Assembly: GCA_945889005.1 (NCBI GenBank)
Contig: CAMDBI010000002.1
Coordinates: forward strand, 1-64,000
Direction: 5' to 3'
DNA length: 64,000 bases
Source of the DNA: Bacteroides fragilis
Lineage (GTDB): Bacteria > Bacteroidota > Bacteroidia > Bacteroidales > DTGW01
Part shown: positions 44,234 through 53,142 of the stretch, piece by piece
Layout of the letters: each line of letters starts with the position of its first letter
How positions within the stretch are numbered: position 1 is the first letter of the stretch
The notes under the pieces: generated by a model
Databases searched by the model: none
What the model was told of the DNA's origin: nothing
What the model saw: the letters and a program-made list of their open reading frames with translations, nothing else
Made by a program: the position numbers and the translations under genes

Positions 44234-46049
44234 CAAGCGCCATTTTCTTCCTACTTCTGCCAAAGAAGTAAAAGAACGTGGTTGGGATAGTTGCGATGTG
44301 ATTCTTTTCTCGGGCGATGCCTATATCGATCATCCTTCGTTTGGTATTGCTGTGGTGGGTCGTTTGCTCGAGAAGCTGGGATTGAAAGTTGCCATTGTGG
44401 CGCAGCCCAACTGGCGTGACGATTTACGCGATTTCAAGAAGTTGGGAAAACCCAATCTTTTTTTCGGTGTTTCGGGCGGGAACATGGATTCGATGGTGAA
44501 CCATTACACAGCCAATAAGCGTTTGCGCAGCGACGATGCCTACACCTCAGGTGGTAAAGCAGGTTATAGACCCGATTATGCTGTTACTACTTACACACGA
44601 ATACTTAAAAAATTGTACCCCGATGTGCCTGTTGTCTTGGGTGGGATAGAAGCTTCGTTACGAAGGCTTTGTCATTACGATTACTGGAGCGATACTCTAA
44701 TGCCTTCAATACTCGTCGAATCGGGGGCTGACTTGTTGTTGTATGGAATGTCCGAAAAAACGCTGAAGGAACTGGTTGTTTTGCTTCAAATTGGTGCGAC
44801 ATTTGGCGCCATTACCAACTTGCGACAGTCGGTTTATATACTCAACAAAGGTCAACGTTTGTGGGAAACCAATGAGTATGAAACGATACATCTGAATAGT
44901 TTCGAGAAGTGTAAAAAAGATAAACGAGACTATGCTCACAATTTCAAGGTATTCGAAGTCGAATCGAACAAAATGAAGGCTGCACGTTTGGTAGAGGCTT
45001 CGGGCGATAAATTGGTGATTGTCAATCCACCTTTCCCATCGCTTACACAGGAAGAAATTGATGAAATATACGATTTGCCTTATACACGTTTGCCGCATCC
45101 ACGTTACAATGGCAAAGGCGATATTCCGGCTTTTGAAATGATCAAAAATTCTATTAATACACATCGAGGATGCTTTGGAGGTTGTGCTTTTTGTACTATT
45201 TCGGCACACCAGGGCAAGTTTGTGCAAAGTAGGTCGGAGGCATCTGTGCTTAAGGAAGTTGAGGCACTTGCAAATACTCCATATTTCAATGGTACTGTTA
45301 GCGATTTAGGTGGTCCGTCGGCCAATATGTACAAAATGAAAGGCCGTAACCTGGCTGCTTGCGAAATGTGTACACGCCCATCGTGTATTCATCCCGATGT
45401 TTGCCCAAACCTCAATACAGACCATGCTCCTATGACAGAGCTACTCAAAAAAGCATCGGATATTAAAGGTGTTAAAAACTTATATGTAGGCAGCGGAATT
45501 CGTTACGATTTAATATATGGCGCTCGCAACGATGCATACAAGAAGTCGGGTGTCGAATATCTGAAGCAAATAGTGACAAAACACGTGTCGGGTCGCTTGA
45601 AAGTTGCGCCGGAACATACTTCCGACAATGTGCTAAATTTAATGCGCAAGCCTTCGTTCGATATGTTCAAAAAAATGAAGTTCGATTTTGACCGTATAAA
45701 CCGTGAAAATGGGAAAAATCAACAGTTAATACCCTATTTTATCTCGAGCCACCCCGGTTCGGGACTTGCCGATATGGCCGATATTGCTATTCAAACCAAG
45801 CAGCTTGGCTATAAGCTCGAGCAGGTACAGGATTTTACGCCTACTCCAATGACCTTGGCTACTACCATTTATTATACTGGAATAGATCCTTATACCAGTA
45901 AAAAGATTTCTTCGCCCAAAACCATAGAGGAAAAACGTCAACAACAAAGTTTTTTCTTTTGGTACAAGCCCGAAATGCGACAAGCTATTAAAAATCTGTT
46001 GCAAAAAATGGGACGAAGCGATTTGTTGGGGCGATTGTTTTCGAGGTAG
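44202..46049 (+). CDS. ygiQ: YgiQ-family radical SAM protein
   Basis: 615 residues. N-terminal B12-binding-like domain (FLPTSAKEVKERGWDSCDV, VVLGGIEASLRRLCHYDYW), radical SAM CFGGCAFCTIS around 324-331, further Cys motif CEMCTRPSCIHPDVC, and C-terminal UPF0313 tail (FFFWYKPEMRQAIKNLL). Function of the family is unsettled. The first dozen residues come from heptamer repeats; homologues begin at about FLPTS. Confidence 0.93.
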   Translation: MSSTINHQPSTKRHFLPTSAKEVKERGWDSCDVILFSGDAYIDHPSFGIAVVGRLLEKLGLKVAIVAQPNWRDDLRDFKKLGKPNLFFGVSGGNMDSMVNHYTANKRLRSDDAYTSGGKAGYRPDYAVTTYTRILKKLYPDVPVVLGGIEASLRRLCHYDYWSDTLMPSILVESGADLLLYGMSEKTLKELVVLLQIGATFGAITNLRQSVYILNKGQRLWETNEYETIHLNSFEKCKKDKRDYAHNFKVFEVESNKMKAARLVEASGDKLVIVNPPFPSLTQEEIDEIYDLPYTRLPHPRYNGKGDIPAFEMIKNSINTHRGCFGGCAFCTISAHQGKFVQSRSEASVLKEVEALANTPYFNGTVSDLGGPSANMYKMKGRNLAACEMCTRPSCIHPDVCPNLNTDHAPMTELLKKASDIKGVKNLYVGSGIRYDLIYGARNDAYKKSGVEYLKQIVTKHVSGRLKVAPEHTSDNVLNLMRKPSFDMFKKMKFDFDRINRENGKNQQLIPYFISSHPGSGLADMADIAIQTKQLGYKLEQVQDFTPTPMTLATTIYYTGIDPYTSKKISSPKTIEEKRQQQSFFFWYKPEMRQAIKNLLQKMGRSDLLGRLFSR

Positions 46050-46252
46050 TGTTGGGTATTGTTGGAAATTGATAAATGCCCATGAAAATTTTTATTTTTG
46101 TGTTAGATGCATTGAACGAGTTGTCAACTTGTAAGGACTTTATATATGTAGTTAGATGGAATTTAAGTTTAATCGAAAAAGTATTAGCATCACAAAAATG
46201 AAACCGTAAAAATTTGTTGCGATTTGAAATGAACTGAAAACGAACAAAGTAT

Positions 46253-47107
46253 ATGGAAAAGAAAAATGAGATAAAATTATTTGAAGACAGGAATGTAAGG
46301 GCTTTGTGGGATAATGAACAAGAAAAGTGGTATTTCTCGATTATTGATGTAATTGAAGTGTTGACCGACAGTCCAAGACCACGAAAATATTGGAATGCCC
46401 TAAAAACTAAACTTAAAGTAGAAGGAAGCGAGTTGTCCCATAAATTGGGACAACTGAAAATGCAATCAGCCGACGGAAAATTTTATCTAACTGATGTTGC
46501 AGATACCGAACAGCTTTTTCGACTGATTCAATCCATTCCATCACCTAAAGCTGAACCTTTTAAACAATGGCTGGCACAAGTTGCAGCAGAGCGATTGGAT
46601 GAAATGCAGGATCCTGAACTTACTATTGATAGAGCTCTTGAACAATATATGAGGCTTGGATATTCAGAAAGCTGGATTAATCAACGCCTCAAAAGCATCG
46701 AGATACGAAAAGAATTAACAGACGAATGGAAAAAACGTGGATTGCAAGAAGGGGTTCAGTTTGCAACGCTTACTGATATTATTACCAAAGCATGGAGCGA
46801 TAGAAGCACCAAAGAATATAAAATTCTGAAAGGTTTGAAAAAGGAGAATTTACGAGATAATATGACCAATACTGAACTCATTCTCAATATGCTTGCCGAA
46901 GCATCTACAAAAGACATATCGGTAGCAACCAATCCGAAAGATTTTGAAGAAAGCAAGAAAGTAGCCAAACAGGGAGGTAATGTTGCAAAGGTTGCACGTA
47001 AAGAGCTAGAAGCTAAAACAGGTAAAAAAGTTGTTACCTCTCTCAATGCCATAACTCTATTGCAATTGAATGAGGATAACAAGAAAACCCCAAATAAGAA
47101 AAAATAA
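46253..47107 (+). CDS. BRO-N domain protein (phage-antirepressor-like)
   Basis: 284 residues. N-terminal BRO-N DNA-binding domain, residues about 7-110 (IKLFEDRNVRALWDNEQEKWYFSIIDVIEVL, FRLIQSIPSPKAEPFKQWLA read in parts), followed by a helical C-terminal region with GLQEGVQFATLTDII. Related proteins are antirepressors and damage-inducible proteins in prophages and accessory islands, but no other phage gene is present. Upstream 203 bases carry nothing I can identify. Confidence 0.85.
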   Translation: MEKKNEIKLFEDRNVRALWDNEQEKWYFSIIDVIEVLTDSPRPRKYWNALKTKLKVEGSELSHKLGQLKMQSADGKFYLTDVADTEQLFRLIQSIPSPKAEPFKQWLAQVAAERLDEMQDPELTIDRALEQYMRLGYSESWINQRLKSIEIRKELTDEWKKRGLQEGVQFATLTDIITKAWSDRSTKEYKILKGLKKENLRDNMTNTELILNMLAEASTKDISVATNPKDFEESKKVAKQGGNVAKVARKELEAKTGKKVVTSLNAITLLQLNEDNKKTPNKKK

Positions 47108-47204
47108 ATGGCAGGAATATTTTCTTAAATATATATAAATGTGGTTGTTATCTCGTGAGATTGTGTAGTGTGTCCGTAATATACCACTCTTTTACATTAA
47201 ACTT

Positions 47205-48377
47205 CTAATATTCAAACTCTCCAAACTCGCTCTTTATGGTTAGTTTTTTACCAACATGCTTTTCGCAACGGCCAACAATCTGAGCTTCGATATTGAAGCT
47301 TTTCGAAATGCTAATTATTTCTTGTGCTGTAGCGGCATCGGTGTAAAATTCCATGCGGTGTCCCATGTTGAAGACCTGGTACATCTCTTTCCAGCCTGTT
47401 CCCGATTGTTCGTGAATGAGTTTGAATAAAGGTGGAACTGGGAATAAGTTGTCCTTTGTAATATGCAAATTGTCGATAAAATGCAATACCTTGGTTTGTG
47501 CACCGCCAGAGCAGTGAACCATACCGTGTATTTGTTTGCGAAATTTGCTCAATATTTGTTTTACAACAGGGGCATACGTGCGAGTTGGAGACAATACCAG
47601 CTTACCTGCATCGATGCCCAGTCCTTCAATAGTATCGGTTAGTTTTTTGTTGCCACTATAAACTAAATTGGATGGAACAGACGGATCGTAGCTTTCGGGG
47701 TACTTGGTAGCCAAATAGTTTGCAAACACATCGTGTCGAGCCGAGGTAAGCCCGTTGCTGCCCATGCCGCCGTTGTATTCTTTTTCGTAGCTGGCTTTGC
47801 CCGACGACGAGAGACCTACAATAACATCGTCAGGCTGTATGTTGGCATTGTCAATCACTTCGTCGCGACGCATGCGGCAGGTAACAGTGCTGTCGACTAT
47901 GAGCGTACGAACCAAATCGCCAACATCGGCAGTTTCGCCGCCTGTTGGATATATGCCTATTCCAAGTGTCCTAAGTTCGTCGCATAGCTCATTGGTGCCA
48001 TTGATAATGGCCGATATAATTTCGCCCGGAACCAAATTTTTGTTGCGTCCAATGGTAGACGAAAGGAGTATATTGTCGGTTGCTCCAACGCAAAGCAAAT
48101 CGTCGAGATTCATTACAATGGCATCTTGGGCTATGCCTTTCCAGACCGACAAGTCGCCAGTTTCGCGCCAGTACATATATGCCAGCGACGATTTGGTGCC
48201 AGCTCCGTCGGCATGCATAATGTTGCAATAGTCGGGATCGCCGGTCAGCACATCGGGAATAATTTTGCAAAATGCTTTTGGGAAAATACCTTTATCGATA
48301 TTTTTTATGGCATTGTGAACATCTTCTTTTTGAGCAGAAACGCCGCGTTGACTATATCTCGATTGATTTTCGTTCAT
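47205..48377 (-). CDS. purM: Phosphoribosylformylglycinamidine cyclo-ligase, Bacteroidota type
   Basis: 390 residues of the AIR synthase family: SRYSQRGVSAQKEDVHNAI at the N-terminus, HADGAGTKSSLAYMYW, NLDDLLCVGATD, PTGGETADVGD and GLSSSGKASYEKEYNGGMG. This longer, divergent version is the one usual in Bacteroidota. Purine synthesis, fifth step. Start at MNENQSRYSQ; a 22-codon longer frame exists. Confidence 0.9.
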   Translation of the reverse strand: MNENQSRYSQRGVSAQKEDVHNAIKNIDKGIFPKAFCKIIPDVLTGDPDYCNIMHADGAGTKSSLAYMYWRETGDLSVWKGIAQDAIVMNLDDLLCVGATDNILLSSTIGRNKNLVPGEIISAIINGTNELCDELRTLGIGIYPTGGETADVGDLVRTLIVDSTVTCRMRRDEVIDNANIQPDDVIVGLSSSGKASYEKEYNGGMGSNGLTSARHDVFANYLATKYPESYDPSVPSNLVYSGNKKLTDTIEGLGIDAGKLVLSPTRTYAPVVKQILSKFRKQIHGMVHCSGGAQTKVLHFIDNLHITKDNLFPVPPLFKLIHEQSGTGWKEMYQVFNMGHRMEFYTDAATAQEIISISKSFNIEAQIVGRCEKHVGKKLTIKSEFGEFEY

Positions 48378-48646
48378 TGTCTCTTTTAATAAAAATTTTT
48401 GTCTAAATCCTTTAACAATTGCTCGCTGACCTTGAGAACTCATAAGTTAATTTATAGTTTTATCCTTTTTAAAAAACTCGAAAGCATTGCTAAACCTTCG
48501 TCGGCAAAAGGAATTCGCGTGAACTTGTTGATTTTGAATAGGGTGTCACAAATTGTGACCTTATATTGTATATCAGCAAGTTGACTTCGTTTTTACTCAA
48601 CTCAAACAAAAATAAAGCAAAGATAATAATTGTGTTTCAATAAAAA

Positions 48647-48669
48647 AGGCGTAGTGGAAAACTACGCCT
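48647..48669 (-). terminator. Terminator after tRNA-His
   Basis: 9-bp stem AGGCGTAGT/ACTACGCCT, 5-nt loop, followed on the reverse strand by six T. About 12 bases downstream of the tRNA. Confidence 0.85.
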
Positions 48670-48680
48670 AAGCTATATTT

Positions 48681-48758
48681 TGGGGTGGAAAATGGGGCTC
48701 GAACCCACGACCAATGGTACCACAAACCACTACTCTAACCAACTGAGCTATTCCCACC
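48681..48758 (-). tRNA. tRNA-His (anticodon GTG)
   Basis: Reverse-strand cloverleaf: extra 5' G (position -1) at 48758 opposite C73 at 48684, the tRNA-His identity pair; acceptor GTGGGAA/TTTCCAC, anticodon stem GTGGT/ACCAT with loop TTGTGGT, T loop TTCGAGC. CCA follows C73 in the DNA. Confidence 0.93.
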
Positions 48759-48821
48759 ATGTAAAATGTGGGTGCAAATTTAAACAAAAAATTTTGATTA
48801 CAAAGTTTTAGAATTCGTTTT

Positions 48822-50477
48822 TTATTCTGTTACGATTAGTTTTGTTAAATTCGATGGACTATACGAATCTATAAATCCATATTTTATACATACTCCGAGT
48901 TTGTATTCGCCCGGCAATTGGTTCGTATAATGTGAGATGTGGATGGTATCTGTAGAATTGGGTCTAATAATACCATTTAGTATATTTAATGGAGCAAAAA
49001 TAATTTCTCTTTTTTTATTTTGAATTAATAATTGCAAAACAATCTTATTTTTTGTGTCACAATTTATAATATATGTATATGGGTTTTTAATCTCAATATC
49101 GAAGCGAAGAGAGTCGTTTGCTTTAGAAGTTAAGGTGTCGTTTATTACTATGGCTTTGAGTTTATTTATTGCTTGAAAAGTGTCAATATAGTAATATTCA
49201 AAGAATTTGTTTTTAGATTGTTCACTATTCGCTATACCGGTAACATAACAGATATTGCGATTGTGATATCTTTCTTCGAATCTCCAAACATCGTATTGCG
49301 ATTTTCTCGAAAACATTGTATTGTTGGAGTGTATAGAGTCTTGATTGGTGAAATAGCCATACATAGAGGCATTCATGTATGAATTTTGAATCATAACAGG
49401 TCGGTTCTGAGCATTATTGTTAATCTCAGAAATAGCTTCGTCTGAATTCTTTATCAGAGAGCTAATTGTCAGCACGTTTGAAATCAATATAATCCGTGCC
49501 ACTATAAGAATGCCAAGAGTAATGTATGCATAAAGCAAAAACTTTTTTCGTGTCGTTTCGTTTTCGCAAATTTCTTCGTAAAATATTTTCAAAAAAGGTA
49601 GACAGGCAACTATAATCCATTGGGGTTGAATGTGCCATTTGAAGGTCATTGCCAAAAAGAAAATGATAAAACCCCAAAATGCCCAAAGTGAAGTATTGTC
49701 TGAGTTTTGAGTATTGTTCTTGTTTAAAAGTTTTTTGTATGAGAAAACTAAAAAAGCCGGATTGAATATAAGAAGAACGATCAATATATATTCGGGAAAA
49801 AAGAACCATTTAGCGCCTTTTGAACGGGTCAAAATGTGGTATGTAAACGATGGAAAATCGTTGCTATATTGCCAGTATATGTGTGGGAGAAATAGCAAAA
49901 ATCCAAATATTGCTGCCAAATAATAATATTTACATTTTAGTAGTTTTATATTTGAAAATAGTACAAATAATATAAGCAAAACTCCATGGTATTTGCTGTA
50001 GAGCAATAGTGCCATTGCCAACCCGAGTAAGAGTGAGTTGAAAATGTTTTTCTTTTCATTAAATATTTTATAAATATATAGAAAAAAGGCTGCTGTAAGT
50101 AATAATGGAGCGTCTGGGGTCGACACAAAGCCGTATATATTTAATAAAGGGATACAAAATGCGATTAAATAAAAATATGGAATGAATTCGTTCTTGCGAT
50201 TGTGCGAAATGGTTTTCCATACGAGAAACAGCGCCAGCGCTTGCGAAACGATGCAAGTTAGCTTTATTCCAAGCGGTCCGTTAATAAACGATCCTAAATA
50301 GATAAATAAAGCAATCATTGGAGGATGGTCGAAATAACCCCAATCTAAATGTAAAGAATATGCCCAGTAGTAAGTTTCGTCTTTCGCAAGTGGAGAGAAA
50401 ACAGCTTGAATAATATTTACAAGTATCCACAATATGCTAAACAGCCAAATTTGTTGGTTGGGTTTGAGTTTTGTCAT
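48822..50477 (-). CDS. GT39-type membrane glycosyltransferase
   Basis: 551 residues, about ten to twelve membrane helices. First loop has the GT-C acidic motif (PLAKDETYYWAYSLHLDWGYFDHPP) with Asp-Glu and the DHPP motif of the PMT/ArnT superfamily; a soluble C-terminal domain of about 160 residues. Transfers a sugar from a polyprenyl-phosphate donor on the periplasmic side. Its start codon directly abuts the stop of the outer-membrane protein gene, so they form one unit. Confidence 0.9.
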   Translation of the reverse strand: MTKLKPNQQIWLFSILWILVNIIQAVFSPLAKDETYYWAYSLHLDWGYFDHPPMIALFIYLGSFINGPLGIKLTCIVSQALALFLVWKTISHNRKNEFIPYFYLIAFCIPLLNIYGFVSTPDAPLLLTAAFFLYIYKIFNEKKNIFNSLLLGLAMALLLYSKYHGVLLILFVLFSNIKLLKCKYYYLAAIFGFLLFLPHIYWQYSNDFPSFTYHILTRSKGAKWFFFPEYILIVLLIFNPAFLVFSYKKLLNKNNTQNSDNTSLWAFWGFIIFFLAMTFKWHIQPQWIIVACLPFLKIFYEEICENETTRKKFLLYAYITLGILIVARIILISNVLTISSLIKNSDEAISEINNNAQNRPVMIQNSYMNASMYGYFTNQDSIHSNNTMFSRKSQYDVWRFEERYHNRNICYVTGIANSEQSKNKFFEYYYIDTFQAINKLKAIVINDTLTSKANDSLRFDIEIKNPYTYIINCDTKNKIVLQLLIQNKKREIIFAPLNILNGIIRPNSTDTIHISHYTNQLPGEYKLGVCIKYGFIDSYSPSNLTKLIVTE

Positions 50478-51473
50478 TTATTTAAATAATTTGTCAATGT
50501 CTGCATAAATAAAAAATTTCTGGGCAGAATCGTTGTATCCTTTTGTAAAGTGGAAATCGAGTTCTATACGAGAGTTTATGCCTTTGAATTTAAAGGGTAT
50601 CCAGTAAATAGCCAATCGAGAGTATCGATCTGCTTGATAAAATTTGTCGCCGAAAATTAGATGCTCACCTTTGCCTTGGAAATGAAGTGCGTTGAACCCA
50701 AACATTTTATAATTGGCACACATTTCAATAACTGCTCCTCGATTGAGAATAAAATCGGTTTTCCCGCGTTGCCGTTCCATAAATTGCAAGCAACCGCCCG
50801 ATAGACTTAAGCTATCGAAGGGTATCCATTGTTTAAGATCGAGACCCATACGAACCAAAATCCCTCCGTTGTCTTCAACATGATCATTTACAACCTTTAT
50901 CATGGCTCCGGCATTGTGCAGCATTACAAAGTAATTGTGAATAAAAACAGGACCAAGATTTAATGCGCCCGATGAACCAAACAGAAAATTTTCGCGGTCG
51001 GTAAGGGTTTGACGGCTGGTCCAATCGCACCACACGTTTTGATGGAAGATGTGTGTACTGTATTGAAAAAAGCCACCTTCGATATTGGGTCTGTAATATT
51101 GTAGGGTGTCTTCGAGCAATGCAAGGGGGTAGTTTAAAAGATTTTTGCGAGGAAAAGCCCCGAAATTCATCCTGAAACGTTTGTCGTTATATTGATAGTA
51201 GGCTGTTAGATCGGGCTCGAGGTGTTTTGAACGGGAGCCATACTCGTATAGAAACGATCCGCCGCCAACAAGCATACTGGTAGAATCAAATTTGTAACTA
51301 ACATCGGCATAACTTCTCATACCCAATATGGTCTGTGAATATTGGACTGGGGTGCGATATTCGCGATTGTCGAGTATTTGTTCCCATCCAAGGTGCAATT
51401 GGGTTTGACTGTAGCTGGGTAAAAAAAATAAGAAAAAAAGTGTTGTGATGACTATATATTTCGACAATTGCAT
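50478..51473 (-). CDS. Predicted outer-membrane protein, unknown
   Basis: 331 residues. Signal peptide (YIVITTLFFLFFLPSYS) before QTQLHLG, then many alternating aromatic/polar strands (MNFGAFPRKNLLNYP, AINLGPVFIHNYFVM-like, RMGLDLKQWIPF, RIELDFHFTKGY) which suggest a beta-barrel of around 14 strands. No named family. Cotranscribed with the GT39 transferase. Function unknown; surface glycan handling is only a guess from the neighbour. Confidence 0.75.
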   Translation of the reverse strand: MQLSKYIVITTLFFLFFLPSYSQTQLHLGWEQILDNREYRTPVQYSQTILGMRSYADVSYKFDSTSMLVGGGSFLYEYGSRSKHLEPDLTAYYQYNDKRFRMNFGAFPRKNLLNYPLALLEDTLQYYRPNIEGGFFQYSTHIFHQNVWCDWTSRQTLTDRENFLFGSSGALNLGPVFIHNYFVMLHNAGAMIKVVNDHVEDNGGILVRMGLDLKQWIPFDSLSLSGGCLQFMERQRGKTDFILNRGAVIEMCANYKMFGFNALHFQGKGEHLIFGDKFYQADRYSRLAIYWIPFKFKGINSRIELDFHFTKGYNDSAQKFFIYADIDKLFK

Positions 51474-51548
51474 GTTTGTGTTGATTTTAAGCTGTAAAAG
51501 TAATTTTTTTTCTAATATTATGGTAAGCCAGTAATTGCTTAAAATGAT

Positions 51549-51556
51549 TATTTTTG
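51549..51556 (+). promoter_or_regulatory. -7 box (TATTTTTG) before the flippase
   Basis: TAnnTTTG match. It covers the first possible TTG start (51554), which argues for the later TTG at 51581. Confidence 0.5.
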
Positions 51557-51580
51557 CGTTTTCACTACAAACCGACTCAC

Positions 51581-52933
51581 TTGGCTTTTAAATTTAGAAT
51601 TAGCAATATTTTTGGACTACAGATTTTTAATTTGTTGAGGTTTGTGTCGTTTTTATTAATTAGTATTTATCTTACTCGAGGTTCACTTACTAAAGGCGAA
51701 ATAGGCGATTTTGAGATGTTGTTGTTTATTGCCAGTGCCGTAAGTTTTTTTTGGGTTACCGGTATTATTCAAACTTTATTGCCACTTTATAACAACAACT
51801 CAAGTTTGTCGAGTCGAGGTTCCGATCAGCGTTCGCCCGAACTATTCAATGCATTTATTTTGCTCAGTATATTTAGTATTGTAATTGCGGCAATGCTTTT
51901 TTTGTTGAAAGGTCAAATAAGGGTATACAATACGGCTCAAAGTATGCCTTTTCTCATTCCTCTGCTGCTATACATAATTCTTAGCAACCCGGCTTGTTTG
52001 ATTGAATATATATACTTACTCAACGACAAACCTCTTCGAATGATGATTTATGGGATCATTAGTTTTGGTTTGCAAATACTTTTTGTTTTGTATCCTCTAA
52101 AAGCAGGTATGGGACTTGAGGCGGCTGTTTGGGGTTTGGTTATTATTACTGTTTTGCGTTATCTGTGGCTTTGGGCTATGCTTGCAAAGTTTTCGGAAAT
52201 GAGAATTTCTTTCACTTTTTTAAAAGAGCATTTATATTTAGCACTTCCCTTAGTTGTAAGTACTTTGCTGAGTGGATCGGCGCAATATATCGATGGTTTA
52301 ATTGCTACATCAAATTTTACATCAAATGGCTTTGCTGTTTTTAGATATGGAGCCAAAGAGCTTCCTATTGCCGTGATGCTAGCTAGTGGGCTCAACAATT
52401 CCATGCTGCCATGGTTTCGGTCGACCGATAAGATAAAATATGGCATGCTTGTGCTCAAAAAAAAGGCTGCACGTTTGATGCATTTGCTTTTCCCCTTGTC
52501 AATACTATTGCTGTTTTTTTCAAATATTATTTTTCGACTTCTTTTTACCGAAGAGTTCGACCGAAGTTCCGATATATTTATGGTTTATGTGTTGTTGGTA
52601 ACCAGTCGTTTGCTTTTTCCGCAAACCATACTTATTGGGTTGAAGAAAACCAAAATTATCATGTCTATTTCGTTTGCTCTAATTATAGTAAATATTGCGT
52701 TGTCTGTTATTCTTATTAAATTCTATGGTTTGGTAGGCGTTGCCCTTGCAACGGTAATTGTATTTTTCCTCGAAAAAGCAGCACTCATGGCATACAATTA
52801 TTATAAGTTGAATATCAAACCCAATGAATATACTCCTTTGCGTCTATATATATTCTATTCAATAGTGTTGTTGACTATTTTTATATTGATAGATCATAAG
52901 GTTATTATGGCTAGAAAGTTTTTGCCTTTTTAA
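51581..52933 (+). CDS. Polysaccharide flippase (Wzx/MVF superfamily)
   Basis: About 450 residues, 12-14 membrane helices (FVSFLLISIYLTRG, AVSFFWVTGIIQTLLPLY, LLLYIILSNPACLIEYIYLL, and so on). Moves lipid-linked glycans across the inner membrane. No ATG is available near the start: the frame opens after a TGA at 51545, and the next starts are TTG at 51554 (inside the promoter box) and TTG at 51581, which I choose. The first ATG would remove the first helix. Divergent from the outer-membrane protein gene. Confidence 0.85.
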   Translation: MAFKFRISNIFGLQIFNLLRFVSFLLISIYLTRGSLTKGEIGDFEMLLFIASAVSFFWVTGIIQTLLPLYNNNSSLSSRGSDQRSPELFNAFILLSIFSIVIAAMLFLLKGQIRVYNTAQSMPFLIPLLLYIILSNPACLIEYIYLLNDKPLRMMIYGIISFGLQILFVLYPLKAGMGLEAAVWGLVIITVLRYLWLWAMLAKFSEMRISFTFLKEHLYLALPLVVSTLLSGSAQYIDGLIATSNFTSNGFAVFRYGAKELPIAVMLASGLNNSMLPWFRSTDKIKYGMLVLKKKAARLMHLLFPLSILLLFFSNIIFRLLFTEEFDRSSDIFMVYVLLVTSRLLFPQTILIGLKKTKIIMSISFALIIVNIALSVILIKFYGLVGVALATVIVFFLEKAALMAYNYYKLNIKPNEYTPLRLYIFYSIVLLTIFILIDHKVIMARKFLPF

Positions 52934-52971
52934 ATGGTAGCCTGAATATCGATGCCTGAAATTGTATTTTA

Positions 52972-53101
52972 GGGCATCTCTAAAAACTCGTTTTAAACAC
53001 ATTTCGACTACGCTCAATGTGACTGAACATGGTCATACTGAGCGTAGTCGAAGTATGGTGCTTTTGAAAAAATATCTTAAATTTGAGTTTTAGAGATGCC
53101 C
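52972..53101. mobile_element. MITE-like palindromic element
   Basis: 130 bp with terminal inverted repeats GGGCATCTCTAAAAACTC at the left and its complement (one A less) at the right, flanked by TTTA on both sides (52968-52971 and 53102-53105), a possible 4-bp target duplication. The centre is a palindrome of TTCGACTACGCTCA (53002-53017 and 53039-53052), shared with 41798-41813. No coding capacity. Confidence 0.7.
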
Positions 53102-53137
53102 TTTATTAGTCATTAGTAATTTGTCATTAGTCATTAT
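53102..53137 (-). repeat. Family B array before the GH1 start
   Basis: TTAGTCATTAGTAATTTGTC and similar, start-side orientation, ending a few bases before the ATG at 53143. Confidence 0.75.
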
Positions 53138-53142
53138 TTTTT

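Noticed and set aside
46253-47107. Prophage remnant
   Set aside because: The BRO-N gene is alone; no integrase, terminase or structural genes around.
48444-48680. Possible remnant gene on the reverse strand upstream of purM
   Set aside because: One frame at about 48448-48590 reads like protein for some 46 codons but begins after a TAA and has no start codon; I cannot name it, so it is left out. The rest of this gap shows nothing beyond the tRNA-His terminator.
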